From: Sceloporus undulatus
Taxonomy: Eukaryota > Chordata > Lepidosauria > Squamata > Phrynosomatidae
Length of the DNA: 64,000 bases
Direction: 5' to 3'
NCBI RefSeq assembly: GCF_019175285.1
Contig: NC_056523.1
Span: forward strand, 126,977,538-127,041,537
Below the pieces are notes generated by a model. It had not been told where the DNA came from, searched no databases, and saw only the letters and a list, made by a program, of their open reading frames with translations. Made by a program: the position numbers and the translations under genes. This document shows positions 11,164-23,562 of the stretch, one piece after another. Each line of letters starts with the position of its first letter. The first letter of the stretch is position 1.

Positions 11164-11957
11164 AGAATCATAGAGTTGGAAGGGACCACAAGAGACTCCA
11201 CTGCACTCCGAGGGAGTTTGTTGCACTGTCAAACAACCCTTATTGTCAGGAAGTTCCTCCTAATGTTGAGGTGGAATCTCTTTTCCTGCAGTTTGAATCC
11301 ATTGTTCCGCATTCTAGTCTGTTGAGCAGCAGAAAACAAGCTTGTTCCCTCCTCAATATGACACCCCTTTATATATTTAAACAGGGCTATCATACCACCT
11401 CTTAACCTTCTCTTCTCCAGGCTAAACATGCCCAGCTCCCTAAGGCGTTCCTCATAGGGCATGATTTCCAGACCCTTCACCATTTTAGTTACCCTCCTTT
11501 GGACACGCTCCAGTTTCTCAACATCCTTTTTTAATTGTGGTGCTCAGAACTGGACACAGAATTCCAGGTGGGACCTGACCAAAGCAAAATAGAGTGGCAC
11601 TATTACTTCCCTTGATCTAGATGCTATACTTCTGTTGATGCAGCCTAAAATTGCATAGGCCTTGTTAGTTGCTGCATCGCACTGTTGACTCATGTTCAAC
11701 TTGTGGTCTACTTGGAATCCTAGATCCTTTTCACACGTAGTATCATTCAGCCAGGTGTCCACAGTCCTATATCTGTGCATTTCATTTTTCCGCCCTAAGT
11801 GCAGTACCTTACATTTCTCTGTATTGAATTTCATTTTGTTAGCTTTGGTCCAGCTTTCTAGTCTCCATTCAGGTCATTTTGAATTTCGATTCTGTCCTCT
11901 GAAGTATTAGCTACTCCCCCTAATTTGGTGTCATCTGCAAATTTGATGTGTGATTTA
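11164..11957 (-). mobile_element. CR1 LINE 3' end, antisense, second copy
   Basis: Minus-strand frames at 11834-11544 and 11483-11229 read KFNTEKCKVLHLGRKNEMHR and EERLRELGMFSLEKRRLRGG, the same protein as the sense CR1 at 28024. A frame change separates them, and one in-frame region lost its downstream part. The tail is at 11164 (AGAATCATAGAGTTGGAAGG). Truncated at 5' near 11957, inside the segment encoding the FADDTK reverse transcriptase motif. Confidence 0.88.
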
Positions 11958-12214
11958 TCTGCAGTAATCTATGATAATTGTACTTACCCCCGCTTAGAAT
12001 TGCTGTGGTTGTTTTTAAATTTAAGGCTGTAAGTTTGTCACAGAATCCACTTTGCTTGAAGAAGGCTTTATTCAGACAAACCTCAAAATTTAGGGTAGCT
12101 GAAAAAAAGCGAGGCACTTTCAGTTTTCTTTCAGTGAATCATAGAATTTCTGAATTAGAATTAAGAAATGAAAAATGTATTTTAAATCCATGTCTTTATT
12201 GTACAGGGGGGATC

Positions 12215-12300
12215 ATGTGGCCCTCCAGATGCTCTTGAACTTTTGACCATTGGCTGTGCTTCCTAGGGGCTGTTGGGTCTTGTAGTCTACCAGTGTCTGA
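12215..12300. mobile_element. Fragment of a common squamate interspersed repeat
   Basis: Contains ATGTGGCCCTCCAGATGCTC and GGGCTGTTGGGTCTTGTAGTC, phrases of a widespread reptile repeat of the ccctccagatg...actacaactccca type. Similar scraps occur near 37282-37360 and 53280-53340. Family not assigned. Confidence 0.4.
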
Positions 12301-12429
12301 TTCCCTGCTTTCAACCCATAAATAAAGTTAATAAAGTCAGTTAAAATTATTTTTGTCTTGAAAGAGCAAACTTTTTGCTCATTTTTAAAGAGTTTGTTGC
12401 ATGTTTGTAAACATGCTATGATTATCTGA

Positions 12430-15400
12430 CAGCAAATGGGGCCTCCCGACTTACCGGGCAGGCCGAGTTGCTGGGGCCAGGCTGGGCGGTCATCCGAGGT
12501 GTGTGTGGGGGGGGTCTGCGGGCTGGCCCCGCACGGTGCTGGTGGCCTTGCCTGGCGGGCGCCCATGCGGCGTTGGACTCTAGCTCCCAGGAGTCCTGGG
12601 AGCGGAAGCGCCAAGGGCCGCTGCTCCTGGACTACAGCTCCCAGCACCACTCGGGAGCCGAAGCGGCCCTCATTGGCTGGCGCTGGGGGGCGACGAGCCC
12701 TCCAATTGGCTGGGAGTCCAAGGGGGTGGTTCCCTCTGTGGCTCCCGGCCGCGGATTGGCTGGTGGGCCTATTTAGGCCCAAGGATTGCCGGTGGCCGGC
12801 GCCATTTTGCCTTCCTGGCTCGGAGAGGCAGCGAGTGGGCTGCATTTCTCCGGCGCTGCTTCACCACTACCCCCTCCTTCGGAAGCGTGGGTCGGGTGCA
12901 GCTGTGGCCAGGGGCTTTGGAGCTGCTTGCTCCAACTTTTAGGGAGGCGCAGCGGCGGCAGCAGCGGCTGAAGAACATCTGAGCCTCCAGCAGGGTCTAC
13001 TCCTGCGGGGCTTCAGGCTTGCCCCACATCCCGATCTTGTGCCTGCCTCGCTTGGGAACGCATCTAAAGCCAACTGGCAGCAACCCTTTCATCAGGCAGG
13101 TACCACCTATTTCTCTCTGGCTTTTCTGTGGGGCGCTGGGGCTGCAGTCATGTCCAGTATGCCCTCTTTCAAGCAGGCCTCCAACTCAGTCCCCTCCCGA
13201 CCGGCGACCAGGGGCCAAGGTGGACGGCCACCAAAATTGTGGGCAGACCTGGCACCCAAGCCACACAATCAGTGACCACCACAGCCACAGCCCTCGGAGA
13301 GGGCTACAACATCCGGCCTTCCCCCTCAGTCGGGACAGAAAAATAAAACATCCCCATCAGGCCCGCTGCCCACTGGGGAGGCAACAGAGCCAGCAGCGAC
13401 TACAGTGCCCCAACCCATGAATGCAGAGGCGCTGACAAATTTTACTCGAACTCTTGCTGCCTTTTTGGAGCAACAGCATGCCGCAACACAACAACCCTCC
13501 TTGCCAGCTTGAACTTTGGTCCAGCACCAGGCTGGGGATCCAGCCGTGGCGGTGGTAGATCCCCCTCCACCAGCTATGGAGGGACAGACTTTGGCAAGCC
13601 TTCAACATACCCTCACTGCCTTCCTGGAACAACAGCGCACGGCACCGCAACATCCACCAAGATCACCATCACCACCAGCCCAGCCTCCTGCCGGGGAGCC
13701 GGCAGAGTCATCGACTGAACCTCCTCCTCCAGTTTTGGACGGCCAGGCATTAGCAGGTTTTACGCGTACCGTTTCCGAGTTCATGCAGCGAATGGACCAG
13801 CGCGGACGAGGAAGGAAGTACAGACGAACTCGTAAGGAGACATCAAGAGCCAGTGCCACAAGATCAAGCTCTTCATCCAGCAGCAGCTCCTCTGATTCAA
13901 GCACCTCCTCTTCATCCACATCATCCTCTTCCATTTCCAGGTCATCCCATAGATCTTCAGGGCGCAAGAAGCGGTCCAAAAGAAAGAAACACAACAAGAA
14001 GAACCGTGGGTGTGACAGCAGGGTGGCTAATACAGGGGATGGTGAGTCCTCTAAACCACGAGGGAGAGAGGACTATTGGGTTGCAGGTGCGGATATCCCA
14101 GGTATGCCTGCCTGGGCGTCATGGGATAGAAGGGGGTCTGGGTCGATGGTCAAGCTCCCTCCTTCCCACTCCCTGCCAGGGGTGATACTTATCTGGGCCT
14201 TCACCTTCCCAAGTCCATCTGAAGGTGGATTCTCAAGGGTAAATATGTGGATGTTTTCTCCCTTCTGGAGTTCCTGGGTGATGAGGCCGCCTCCCCGTCG
14301 TGCAATAAAGGTGGCAAGAAGCGCAGGTCGCGCCAGGCAGAGCGCAATTTCTCCAATTGGACCTTCTGCAGTGTCCTTTCTCCCTTGCCCCCACACCTGT
14401 ACGCCCGGCCGCCTTAATCAAGCTCCGACCAGGGCTACCCCCTTCGGGAGTCTGCCTGAATTCTAGCTGAAGGTTTCACACAGGGGTTCAGGATTCCTGC
14501 TCAGGGCCCCAGGGAGGCCTCTGATGCCTGCAACCTCAAGTCCGCCAGGGACATGCCTGAGGTTCTCAAAGCCAAACTGGACAAGGAGATCAAAGAGGGT
14601 AGGGTCGTGGGCCCCTTCTCTTCCCCCCCTTCCCCAACCTCAGTGTCTCCCCACTGGGAGAGGTTCCCAAAAAGACCCCCTGTGAATTTTGCCTAATTCA
14701 CCACCTCTCCTACCCCCCAGGAAAGTCCGTTAACGATGCCATCCCACCTGAGCTGTGCTTGGTCCGCTATACATCGTTCAATCATGCAGTTAGGCTCATC
14801 AGATCATGTGGCCGGGGAGCCCTTATGGCTAAGTGCGACATTCAGTCAGCCTTCCGGCTCCTCTCTGTCCACCCGGATGATCACTGCCTGCTTGGGTTCA
14901 GATTCGAAAACCAATGGTATTTCAATAAGACGATGCCCATGGGCTGTTCCATCAGCTGTGCGGCGTTCAAGACATTCAGCTCCTTCCTTGAGTGGGAGGT
15001 CAAGAGGAGGGCCAACCTCCCCTTTGGTCACCCACTAATTGGATGACTTTCTTTTCATAGGCAGGGCGGGTGACACCAGCTGCGCAAAGTTTCTCTCCAC
15101 CTTTCAGTCCCTCACGGATGAGCTAGAGGTCCCCTTGGCAGTTGAGAAGACAGAAGGCCCAGCCACTTCCCTCTCCTTCCTGGGCATACAACTAGACTCT
15201 TCAGCCGGTCTTTCCTGACTGCCAGAGGACAAGCTCCTCAAACTCCATACACTTATCAAGGCCACCCTGTCGGCCCCTAAGGTGACCCTTAAGGAAATAC
15301 AGACCATCCTGGGACACCTCAATTTTGCCTATAGGGTGGTCTCACCTGGTAGGGCCTTCTGTGCCAGGCTTGCCAGGGCCACAGCAGGCGTTCGGGCCCA

Positions 15401-17290
15401 CCACCACCACATCCGCCTTTCCAAGGGCATAAAACAGGACCTTCTCTTATGGGACAGGTTCCTTGACCACTATAACGGGGTTTCCCTTTGGCAACGCTCC
15501 TGGGCCAGGGCCTCCAAATCCATTCCGACGCAGCAGGCAGCCTGGGTTTTGGGGTCTATTTCCAAGGCCACTGGTGCGCCCAGCGCTGGCCAGATCACTG
15601 GTTGACCACCGAAATCCGGAGGGACCTCACCTTCCTTGAATTCTTTCCCATCTTAGTGGCAGTTCACTTATGGGGCAGGGAGTTAGCCAACCGGGAGGTC
15701 ACATTCTGGTGTGACAACCAGGCGGTTGTCAGGGTCATTAACACCCAAACCTGCAAGTCCGACAGAGTCATGCTCCTGTTACGCCCTTTTGTGTTGCTTT
15801 GTCTCAACAAGAACATCACTTTCAAGGCCTGCTTTGTGTCTGGTCTCGATAATAATTTGGCAGATGCTTTGTCTCGTTTTCAGGAGGCTAGGTTCCGGTA
15901 GTTGGCACCAGGAGCAGACCCCTCTCTCACCCCCTTCCCACCGGAACTATGGAACATTGGAAGTTTGTTGTGGCCCAGGGCATCCTGGCTTCTGTGACTC
16001 CAGCTACCCTCCGAGCCTACGACAGAACCATCTCCAAACTACATGCCTTTTTCAGGGCTTCGGGCCTCAGCCCCCACTGGCCTATCCAGACCGAGACAGT
16101 CTTGCAGTTCCTGGTTTGGCTTCGGGAGGCCAGGATTGCTCCTCGTACCATGTCAGTACACCTGGCAGGGATCTCCTTCTTTTCTAAGGCAAGCAGTGCC
16201 CAGGATCCTTGCTCGTCATTCCTGGTGCGGAGGGCCCTAAAGGGATGGAGGAGATCGGCCCCCCGGAGATCTGATGGCAGGAGGCCCATCTGCTTTGAGA
16301 TCTTCTGTTCCATTTCCGAACACTTAAAACACGTCTGCCATTCTAAAGCTGAGGTCCGCCTTTTCAGGAAGGCATTTGTCACGGCCTTCTTTGGGGCTTT
16401 CAGGGTCAGTGAGCTAGTTTCCTCTGCCAGGGTGGGCGGGTCAGAGAGATGCATACAGGTGGGGGACGTTGTCCTGGCCACCAAGGCCATATACATAACA
16501 CTCCAGAGGTCCAAGTGTGATCAGCTGGGGAAAGGGGCCACCATCACCCTAAATAAGCTGCGTGGCCACCGCCTGTGCCCTGTCAAAAATCTCCACAGCT
16601 ACCTCTCATCCCGCATGAACATTAAGGGCCCACTATTCACCCATGAGGATGGTTCTCCTCTCACTAGATACCAGTTAGGCTCCGGATGGCCCTACAACGA
16701 GCTGGTTTACCTGCCAAGGAGTTCGGTAGCCACTCCTTTCGCATCGGGGCTGCTACTTCTGCTGCACAATGCGGGATGACTCAGGACTCTATCAAGAAGC
16801 TGGGGAGATGGAGGTCCAGGATGTTCAAAGGTTACATCCGCCCACACTTGGACCAGTCTCATGGACTCTTGGGGGCTCAAGTTTAGGGCGAGGGTTGGTG
16901 GAAGGCAGCCCTCCCAAGGGCCTGGCCTTCGTGGCAGAAGCATAGGTCTCGGATCTGGTGGGCGTGGTTTTTTGTGCTGTGGAGTACAGGATCGGGAGTC
17001 ATCAGGGGACCCGGGGGTGCTGAGGGGAGAGCGATGTCGCCAATGCGGGGGCGATATCAATTCAGCGTTCCCCGGTGACAAGGGTGGAAAATGCGCACAT
17101 GCGCATAGCCGGATGGATGCAGTATCGCGCACCTGGTTGGTTACCCCTCTGTCATCCTGATGCCTGGTCGTGACCAGGCATATTCAGTTCATTGACCAAC
17201 ATGGGTTGGTGGATGACAGATTCGGACCTTATGCTTTTCGGGCCAACCCTCCTTTCAGTTATGTTATAGTTAATAAAGTTGTGGCTATTT
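12430..17290 (+). mobile_element. DIRS-type tyrosine-recombinase retroelement (fossil)
   Basis: About 4.9-kb sense-strand retroelement in the intron after exon 2. Parts in order: a GC-rich 5' region with three ATTGGC (CCAAT-type) boxes and a CTATTTAGG box (12430-13010); a gag-like first ORF with a long serine run followed by a Lys/Arg-rich tract (about 13516-14466); a reverse transcriptase region (about 14700-15300); an RNase H region with a WCDNQAVVRVIN stretch (about 15488-15901); and a tyrosine recombinase (about 15949-16886) with the HSFR motif. A 3' region with AATAAA lies near 17272. RT plus tyrosine recombinase and no integrase defines DIRS. It looks broken, with roughly half a dozen breaks, and moderately young. 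The ends are approximate and the inverted terminal repeats were not resolved. Confidence 0.88.
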
Positions 17291-18720
17291 TCTGCCAATT
17301 GCTTGCCTTTGTGGTCTTTATTTCATTTGTTGCTTGTCTTGGTGGTCATTATTTCCTCCATCCCTGCCCAACTCCACAGCAATTAATATTTTCCCTAGGC
17401 AACATCTGCCTTGTTAAAAATCCCCCCAGCCCCCCCCCCCCATCCCCACCCCATTTTATCACATAGTCTGGGTCTCAGGTTGCTTTTTGTCTTCCCAAAG
17501 GATGGGAATCTCTAAAAATGTGCATGAAAAAAACTGGAAGAAAAAGATGGATTTGAGGCAGTTTTGTGGTCTGTATTTTTGCTAACTGTTAAAGATTTAG
17601 CATGCTGGCCGTTAAATTAGGACAGCACCTAGAGGTGCTTCCAGATTCAGTATTAATTGTGAAGTCACCTTGCTGTATTCAAGGTTGTGATCCTTCTTTT
17701 CATATGACTGTCATTTTTCATTTCTCACAGAAGGCAACTACTCATTTTTTTTTATCAGAAGCACCAGGAGCTGTCTGTCTTTCTTGAAGTACCCTATGAG
17801 GTTATTGAAGAGTAAACATTCTTAATTGCAGCATTGCTCATTCATTTTTCCTAATTACTACTGCATGAATTCCACAAAAAGAGTTCATATCTGTGCACAT
17901 TATATGATGGGGAAAGAGCTTTGAAAAGTTATTATTATTTTTTACTATAGTTCCTGGAAGACTTCAGCTGTCGTGTCCAAAAAGTAATGATTCCACATTC
18001 TAGGCAGGATTCATTCCCTTTATGGTGTGGTAGGCATGTGAGGAGAGGCAGAAGGTCAATTTTTGATCTTTCTAATTTCATATAGGCTGAACTCCTACCA
18101 GTTATGAAACCAACACTGGTATTCAGGTTTCTTCCATTTACTTTGTGTGTTTGTGTGTGTGTGTGTGCGCTGAGTATTGTTTTAAATTGATTATAGTAAG
18201 CCACCCAAAAATCTTTCAATATTAGGTGGGATATAAATATTTTAATAAAATAAATAATGAATAGAATAATAAAATGTTCAACTCTTTAGTGGCGAGGTGG
18301 GGAAAAAAACAATTTACTACAAAACTACACCATTAGAAGCATTTTTAAACTGGTAATTTATCTGGGGGGGGGGGAATTTTTAAAATTGGGCTTGAGTTTG
18401 GAGTCTGAGGGCCAATCAGTAGTCCTCTGGCCTACATAGATCCCACTGGCTGCAAGATTCCCTCTCGTATTATATGGAGTAGATACACCAATTTCTAGAC
18501 TAATAGAATAAAGTCTGTCTTTACATCTGGAAAGCTAAATGTATTAGCTTTATTATATTATAAGTATATTAGATCATGATCCTGCTCCATTCAGGGTTCA
18601 TCATGTTGTTCCAGAGCATTCAGTGGCAATTCTGAGCAACAACATTTTAATTCCACCCAGAGAGCAGGTTTTTTTTTAATCAAGAAAATCTAGTATAAAT
18701 TGTTGGGGGGAAAAGACTTC
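17291..18720. other. DNAH17 intron with simple repeats only
   Basis: Holds a C-rich run (about 17427-17450), a (GT)n tract near 18143-18168, a G-run near 18363-18373 and otherwise unremarkable AT-rich intron. Confidence 0.5.
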
Positions 18721-18722
18721 TA

Positions 18723-18782
18723 CAGTTGGCCCTCCATATTCCTTGATTGAACAACCATGGCTTCAACCATCCACAGCTTGAA

Positions 18783-18815
<33 letters not shown>

Positions 18816-18959
18816 CGTTCCCAAAAAGCAAACCTTGATTTTTGCCATAAGGTACACTATTTTACTACAACATTAAATATAATGGGACTTGAGCATCCAT
18901 AGATTTTGGTATCCACAGGGGCTGTGGAACCAAAACCTCTGGATACTAAGGGCCCATTG
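18723..18959. mobile_element. Tigger-like (Tc1/mariner) MITE with TA duplication
   Basis: Starts CAGTTGGCCCTCCATATTCC and ends AAGGGCCCATTG, with TA on both sides (18721-18722 and 18960-18961). The inner phrases GGGACTTGAGCATCCATAGA and GTATCCACAGGGGCTGTGGA match the copy at 40142. A (GT)n tract of about 30 bp has expanded inside it near 18784-18813. Confidence 0.85.
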
Positions 18960-18964
18960 TATGA

Positions 18965-21630
18965 TTCAGTGCTTCTCTGGATAGCGAAGATAGTATCCAT
19001 AAGATTTACCATGGATTTTTTGGAGACTAAGAGTGATAAAATGCCACAACCACAATAAAAGGAATAGTGAATTAATATGTGCTTACTTCTCACATGGGCA
19101 CATGTGATATTTCCCTTTAAAGTGCAGAGAGTAGGAAATTAAAGTAGATTACTATAAAGGACTTTTTAAATTGGGGAGTTTTAAAATACAAGACCTCTGA
19201 CAGTAAAGTTCCTTTTGCAAGGGTTTTTAAATGCCTGCCTAGTTCTTTTTCTCCCTCCTCATCCTCCATTTAGCTGGAAGTTTTTTTAGCAGCATTGGCA
19301 TTAGAAGGATGATGAAGGAGAGCTTGGGAGTAAGGCCGGATTGTGGAGGAGGTGTGTGAACCTTACTACAGTGTTATACAGTTTACTTCCTTTCTTCTCT
19401 CTCACATCCCTGCTGGCTTCTACAAGGACTAGAGAAGCTCTAAGTGGATGGAAAATCAGCAATAATCAAGTCTGTCTATTGAACTAATTTAGAAGACCCA
19501 GTGGATGATTAATGTGGTTGAAGATTAATGGATGTACATGTTGTATTGCAGCAGAGAAGAGCCACAAAACTGTTTCCACTGTTGTGAGGGTTCTAGATTT
19601 TGATGGAATGACCCTCCTCAAGGCTTCTAGTTCCCCAGATGCAGTGGGTCCAGTATTACCCCTAGGGAGCACCCAACTTGTCAGATTTAAGCAAGATACC
19701 CATAGTCACAGACCTCCCCATTCTACCACAGCTTGGAAACTGAGGGGCACCGATGGAAAACAGATAATCAGATTAACTTCACACAATTTTAGCTGGCTGT
19801 TTATCTTTTCTTTGGAGCACTTTGGTGTGGGGTAAAGGGGTTGGCTCTGATTATTCTAGGTGTAATAATGATGCCAGTTTTTTTCCATGGGGGTGATCAC
19901 TATACTTAGGTCTTTGAAATGGCTCATCCCTTCACAGCTACCATGTTGGTAAGGGGCTGGCTGAATACAATTATAATCTGTGCAATTGGGAGCTCTGTGG
20001 AGGCCATTAACCACTTTCAGCTGAATGTTGTTATACAGTTTCTGCTCAGACCGTCTCCATCTGGATAGAGAAAGTATAGTTGGAGCATGTATGCCCACTT
20101 TGCACCCATGTGTTCTATTCCCTAAGGTCTGGAGAGGACTAGTGTTCTTTTCTGAGAGTCTGTAGACATACTTGTTCTTTTCTGAGTGCCTCTTGTTTGC
20201 AGATTGCTCTTGAAATCGTCAATACATTTAAACCAAGTAAGATCAAGATCACAGGCAAGTATTTCCTTCCCCCTATGATTTACAGAGTGGCAATTTGAAC
20301 TAATACAAAGTTGAATTGACAGTTAAACTCCGAATTTCGAGTTCTGGATTGGAAGTTACTGCAGAAAAACAAACCAAATTAGGGGGAGTAGCTAATGGTA
20401 TTTTCATTTGTGATACATACATATTGTATGTATGTGTGGCTTGCTTGCTTCCTTTCTTGATTTGTTTCTTCTGGAGTAGCTATTATCCAGACCAGTGATT
20501 TCCAGACTTTTAACGCTACCACCCCTTTTTTCTTGGGCAATTACCCTAGCATCCCCAGGCCCTGTTTCTTGATATTAGTCTGTTAGCACCTAGCCAACCA
20601 GCAGCATCTACCTCAGCCGCGCCCAGCTCACCACTGCTGCCGCCTCTGCTTCTCATTCATGAATATGACAGTGGCCCAGGTCTGCTTCTCCCTCTTACAG
20701 CAAAAAGAAGACCAGTTGGCAGGCTGCAAAGGAGCAAGTGGCCAGGCAGACTGAGAAGCCTCTTGTCTGCTCTGGTCTTTGTTGCAAGGCTGGTATGGGT
20801 GAGAGGCTTCTTGGTTGCTGCTTGACCAGCTGCTCAGTTGTTGCTCCCTTTGCACCTGATCACCCTGGGAGCAGCAATTGAGCAGTGACTGAAGAGCCTC
20901 TTGGCTGTGCCAGACTTGTGGCAAAGACTGGGACAGGCAAGAATCTTCTGCTCAACTGGCTGCTTGATTGCTGCTCCCAAATAACAGGTGCAGGACTCTC
21001 AGTCCTACTTTGCCAGGGCTGAGAAGGGCAACCAGCTTCCCACTTTTCTCTCCAGCTAGAAAAGACTCTCAATCTGAGAGAGGCAAAGGATGAATTGACC
21101 CTAGATACTCCTCCTCTAGAGATGTGCTTTTCTCATACAGCTTCAGCTTGCCCCTCCCTGCCCTGTTTCTTCTGTTACCTCTTCTCTTTGCCCTGTCCAA
21201 TGAAAGAAAGCAGCAATAGCAGCACATCTCCAACCTGCCAGCCAAGTCCCAGCAAAGCCTAAGCAGGGTGAAAAGTCCTTTTTGCTACCACTTCTCCACC
21301 ACTGCCACATGCTCTAACTCCTTATCCCACCATGACCCTAAAGGCTGCCGGTTTCCCATGTGTTTCTTGCATGCTAATCCTTTGACTGAAGGACCCCCTG
21401 CTGCTATCTTTTTCCTCACTGCCCCCTGGATCCTTCCACTGCACCCAGGGGACAGTACCGCTCCTTTTGGAAATCCCTGATCCATGCAATGTAGCCTGAT
21501 ATGAGGGGGATTCCAAGATAGTCTTTCTCTAGAGTGATACAATATTGAATAAACTGGGAGTGACTGACTTTGCCACAAAGTCACCTGTAGAATAGGCTTC
21601 AATTTGAATATCTTGTTTTCGGATCTCCAA
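18965..21630. other. DNAH17 intron, little recognised
   Basis: 2.7 kb of intron before exon 3. A 40-60 bp piece at about 20360-20405 (ACCAAATTAGGGGGAGTAGC) resembles the CR1 FADDTK region on the + strand. 20570-21070 is CTG/CAG-rich without coding support. Nothing else identified. Confidence 0.45.
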
Positions 21631-21633
21631 AAT

Positions 21634-21634
21634 A

Positions 21635-21677
<43 letters not shown>
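21634..21677. repeat. (CT)n(TA)n microsatellite before exon 3
   Basis: Compound dinucleotide repeat ending about 25 bp before the exon 3 acceptor. It occupies the usual place of the branch point and polypyrimidine tract. Confidence 0.9.
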
Positions 21678-21701
21678 CACATGAATCTCTTTTCTTTTCA
21701 G

Positions 21702-21863
21702 GGTATTCTGTTTTCAGCTCCTGAATGTCTGAAAACCCCACAGGATTTACTAAAGCTATACTTGCATGAATCCAGCCGTGTGTACTGTGATAAGATGGTT
21801 GACGAAAAGGACTTTGTTGCCTTTGACAAAATGCAAATAGAAATTACAAAGAAGTTTTATGAT
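21702..21863 (+). CDS. DNAH17: DNAH17 exon 3 of window (AAA3-AAA4 junction)
   Basis: 162 nt and 54 codons, phase 0 at both ends, between TTTTCAG ending at 21701 and donor GTAAGT at 21864. The peptide runs from GILFSAPECLKTPQDLLKLY to ITKKFYD and includes LHESSRVYCDKMVDEKDF. This is the linker that ends AAA3 and leads into AAA4, where axonemal heavy chains keep an H-E-x-x-R-V-Y-x-D-K-M/L pattern. A (CT)n(TA)n microsatellite at about 21634-21677 lies right in front of the acceptor, so the usual branch-point zone is largely simple repeat. The 13.9-kb upstream intron is the longest in the window. I see no reason to doubt the exon, since both neighbours join it in frame. Confidence 0.93.
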
Positions 21864-22361
21864 GTAAGTAATACATGTCTAGTTCAGTCATTTATGTCAG
21901 ATCATCCATGTTCTAAACAAAATGTAGATGTGGTCACTTCATACAGACACTTTTATGTGCGGAGAACTGAATAATATGATTTCTCCTCATTGATGGGAGA
22001 ACAGAATGTGCAATTTAGAAACAAGGAATGCTGTAGAAGGGGTTATTCCTGTCTGCTCCTTGGCCATGGGAACAAAATGTTGGGGTCTGCATAAGAATGA
22101 AATTAAGTGAATGTTGTGCATCAGATCACTACAGAGAAATATTAAATGTAAGAAGGTGAGTTGAGATGTCTGTTAAGAGATTGGAGATGGGACACTACCA
22201 TCCGATTCTTTCTCTTTTCAGGAGCCAGCATATTATACTAGCTGATGCCTGATATGTTGGGGGGTTCCCCCCCCCCCCGGGGAGGGGGTTGTTTTGCCTA
22301 GTTTGCCCAGGTTTCATCTTCACTGAACTGCAACATTGTGCTTCACTTTTGTCTTTCTTAG

Positions 22362-22558
22362 GAAGTAGAGGAGACCTTGGAACAAACAAGGAAGATGAAC
22401 ATATTTTGCCATTTTGCAAAAGGGGTCGGGGAGCCCAAATACATGCCTGTTAAGAGCTGGGAATCCTTGAATCAGATCTTAGTGGAAGCCTTGGAAAATC
22501 ACAATGAAGTCAATGCTGTCATGAACTTGGTGTTGTTTGAGGATGCTATGAGCCACAT
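22362..22558 (+). CDS. DNAH17: DNAH17 exon 4 of window (start of AAA4)
   Basis: 197 nt: 65 codons plus two bases (AT), completed to an Ile codon by the first base of exon 5. The acceptor is TTCTTAG ending at 22361 and the donor is GTAAGC at 22559. The peptide contains [17 protein letters not shown] and [20 protein letters not shown]. In the family the second stretch is the helix before the AAA4 P-loop, where N-E-V-N-x-V-M-x-L-V-L-F-E-D-A is strongly kept. The segment before IFCHF is the least conserved part of this region between paralogues. A C-rich run at 22267-22278 lies about 80 bp upstream of the exon. Confidence 0.93.
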
Positions 22559-23562
22559 GTAAGCAGATTTTTTTTGTATTTAGTAATGCTTGTGAGGTTT
22601 ACCTTCCTTGGGGGTGGACACTCTGTGTGTGTGTGAATCTACTTCTAACTGAGGGAGTACTGGGTGGCCAAACTTTCTGAAAAAATTGTCTATAAGTTCT
22701 CTGTTTGGGTACAGGAACTTTAAATGATTTTTCTTAGTTATATCCAGATCTTTAAAATCCAGGTTTCCAGCTTCCTATTGAATGGGGCCATTAGTTTTTT
22801 TCATTGATCATTTAGAAAGAGAGAGAGAGAGGGAGAGGAGGAGAGGGAAGGAGAGAGGTTTTTTTTTATAAGAACCCATTCATACAAATGCTTTTCCTTG
22901 AATGAGGACAAATATATCGTAGTCTGTTATTTATCAAACTAATTGCATCACTCATCAGCCCCTATCCCTGGGACTTCAGGAAGACTCTATTATGAAAACA
23001 AAAGATTGCAATACAGGATCCTGTAAATTTAATTAGGTGAGCAGGTGGGTGAAAAGGTGTGTTTTCTTCAACATTCGTATTGACAATATGTATGACTGGC
23101 TTTTAAATTGAAATCAGCTTTGCTTAGTTGCTTAAGTAGCAACTTACTTAGAATGATTCAGATGCATGAACATCACAGTGTTAGATCACCTCCCTCCACA
23201 CACACACACACACCTTCCAGCTGTTATAAAATAGATGCTTTTTTTCATTAGAAAGGGGCGGGAGGGGCAGACTGACAGTTTCTGCAACTCCAGGCAGCAA
23301 ATTCAATCACTGTTACAAAAGCGAACAATTCCCACAGTCCTTAGCTCTTGCTGCTTGTTCTTTTGTGTTCTGGGGAGTGTAGCATCCTTTCATTTCCTGC
23401 ACCAGAGGGCCTTGATGTTTAATACAATTGTAGTGCCATTGCATGCCACAGTGCTTTTATTCCATTTGGTTACTAGCGAGCATTTTATCTTCAGTGGTTT
23501 CGTGCTGACCAGGCTGTACTCGAATCTGGTGTTCAGTGCACAAAAGCAGGCACTGACAGTGA
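22559..23562. other. DNAH17 intron, simple repeats only
   Basis: Contains a (GA)n-rich purine tract (22815-22858) and a (CA)n tract near 23199-23213. No element or gene seen. The 134-codon open frame at 23235-23639 has no recognisable features. Confidence 0.5.

Noticed and set aside
12213-12845. 210-codon minus-strand open frame
   Set aside because: It is in the GC-rich 5' region of the DIRS fossil, antisense to it, with no recognisable domain.
12430-13010. CpG-island promoter of a host gene
   Set aside because: It directly precedes the DIRS ORFs, and no host first exon is visible downstream. Best read as the element's own 5' region.
20221-20257. Exon-like stretch between an AG and a GCAAGT
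   Set aside because: Exons 2 and 3 of the dynein join directly without missing residues, and the piece does not fit the reading frame.
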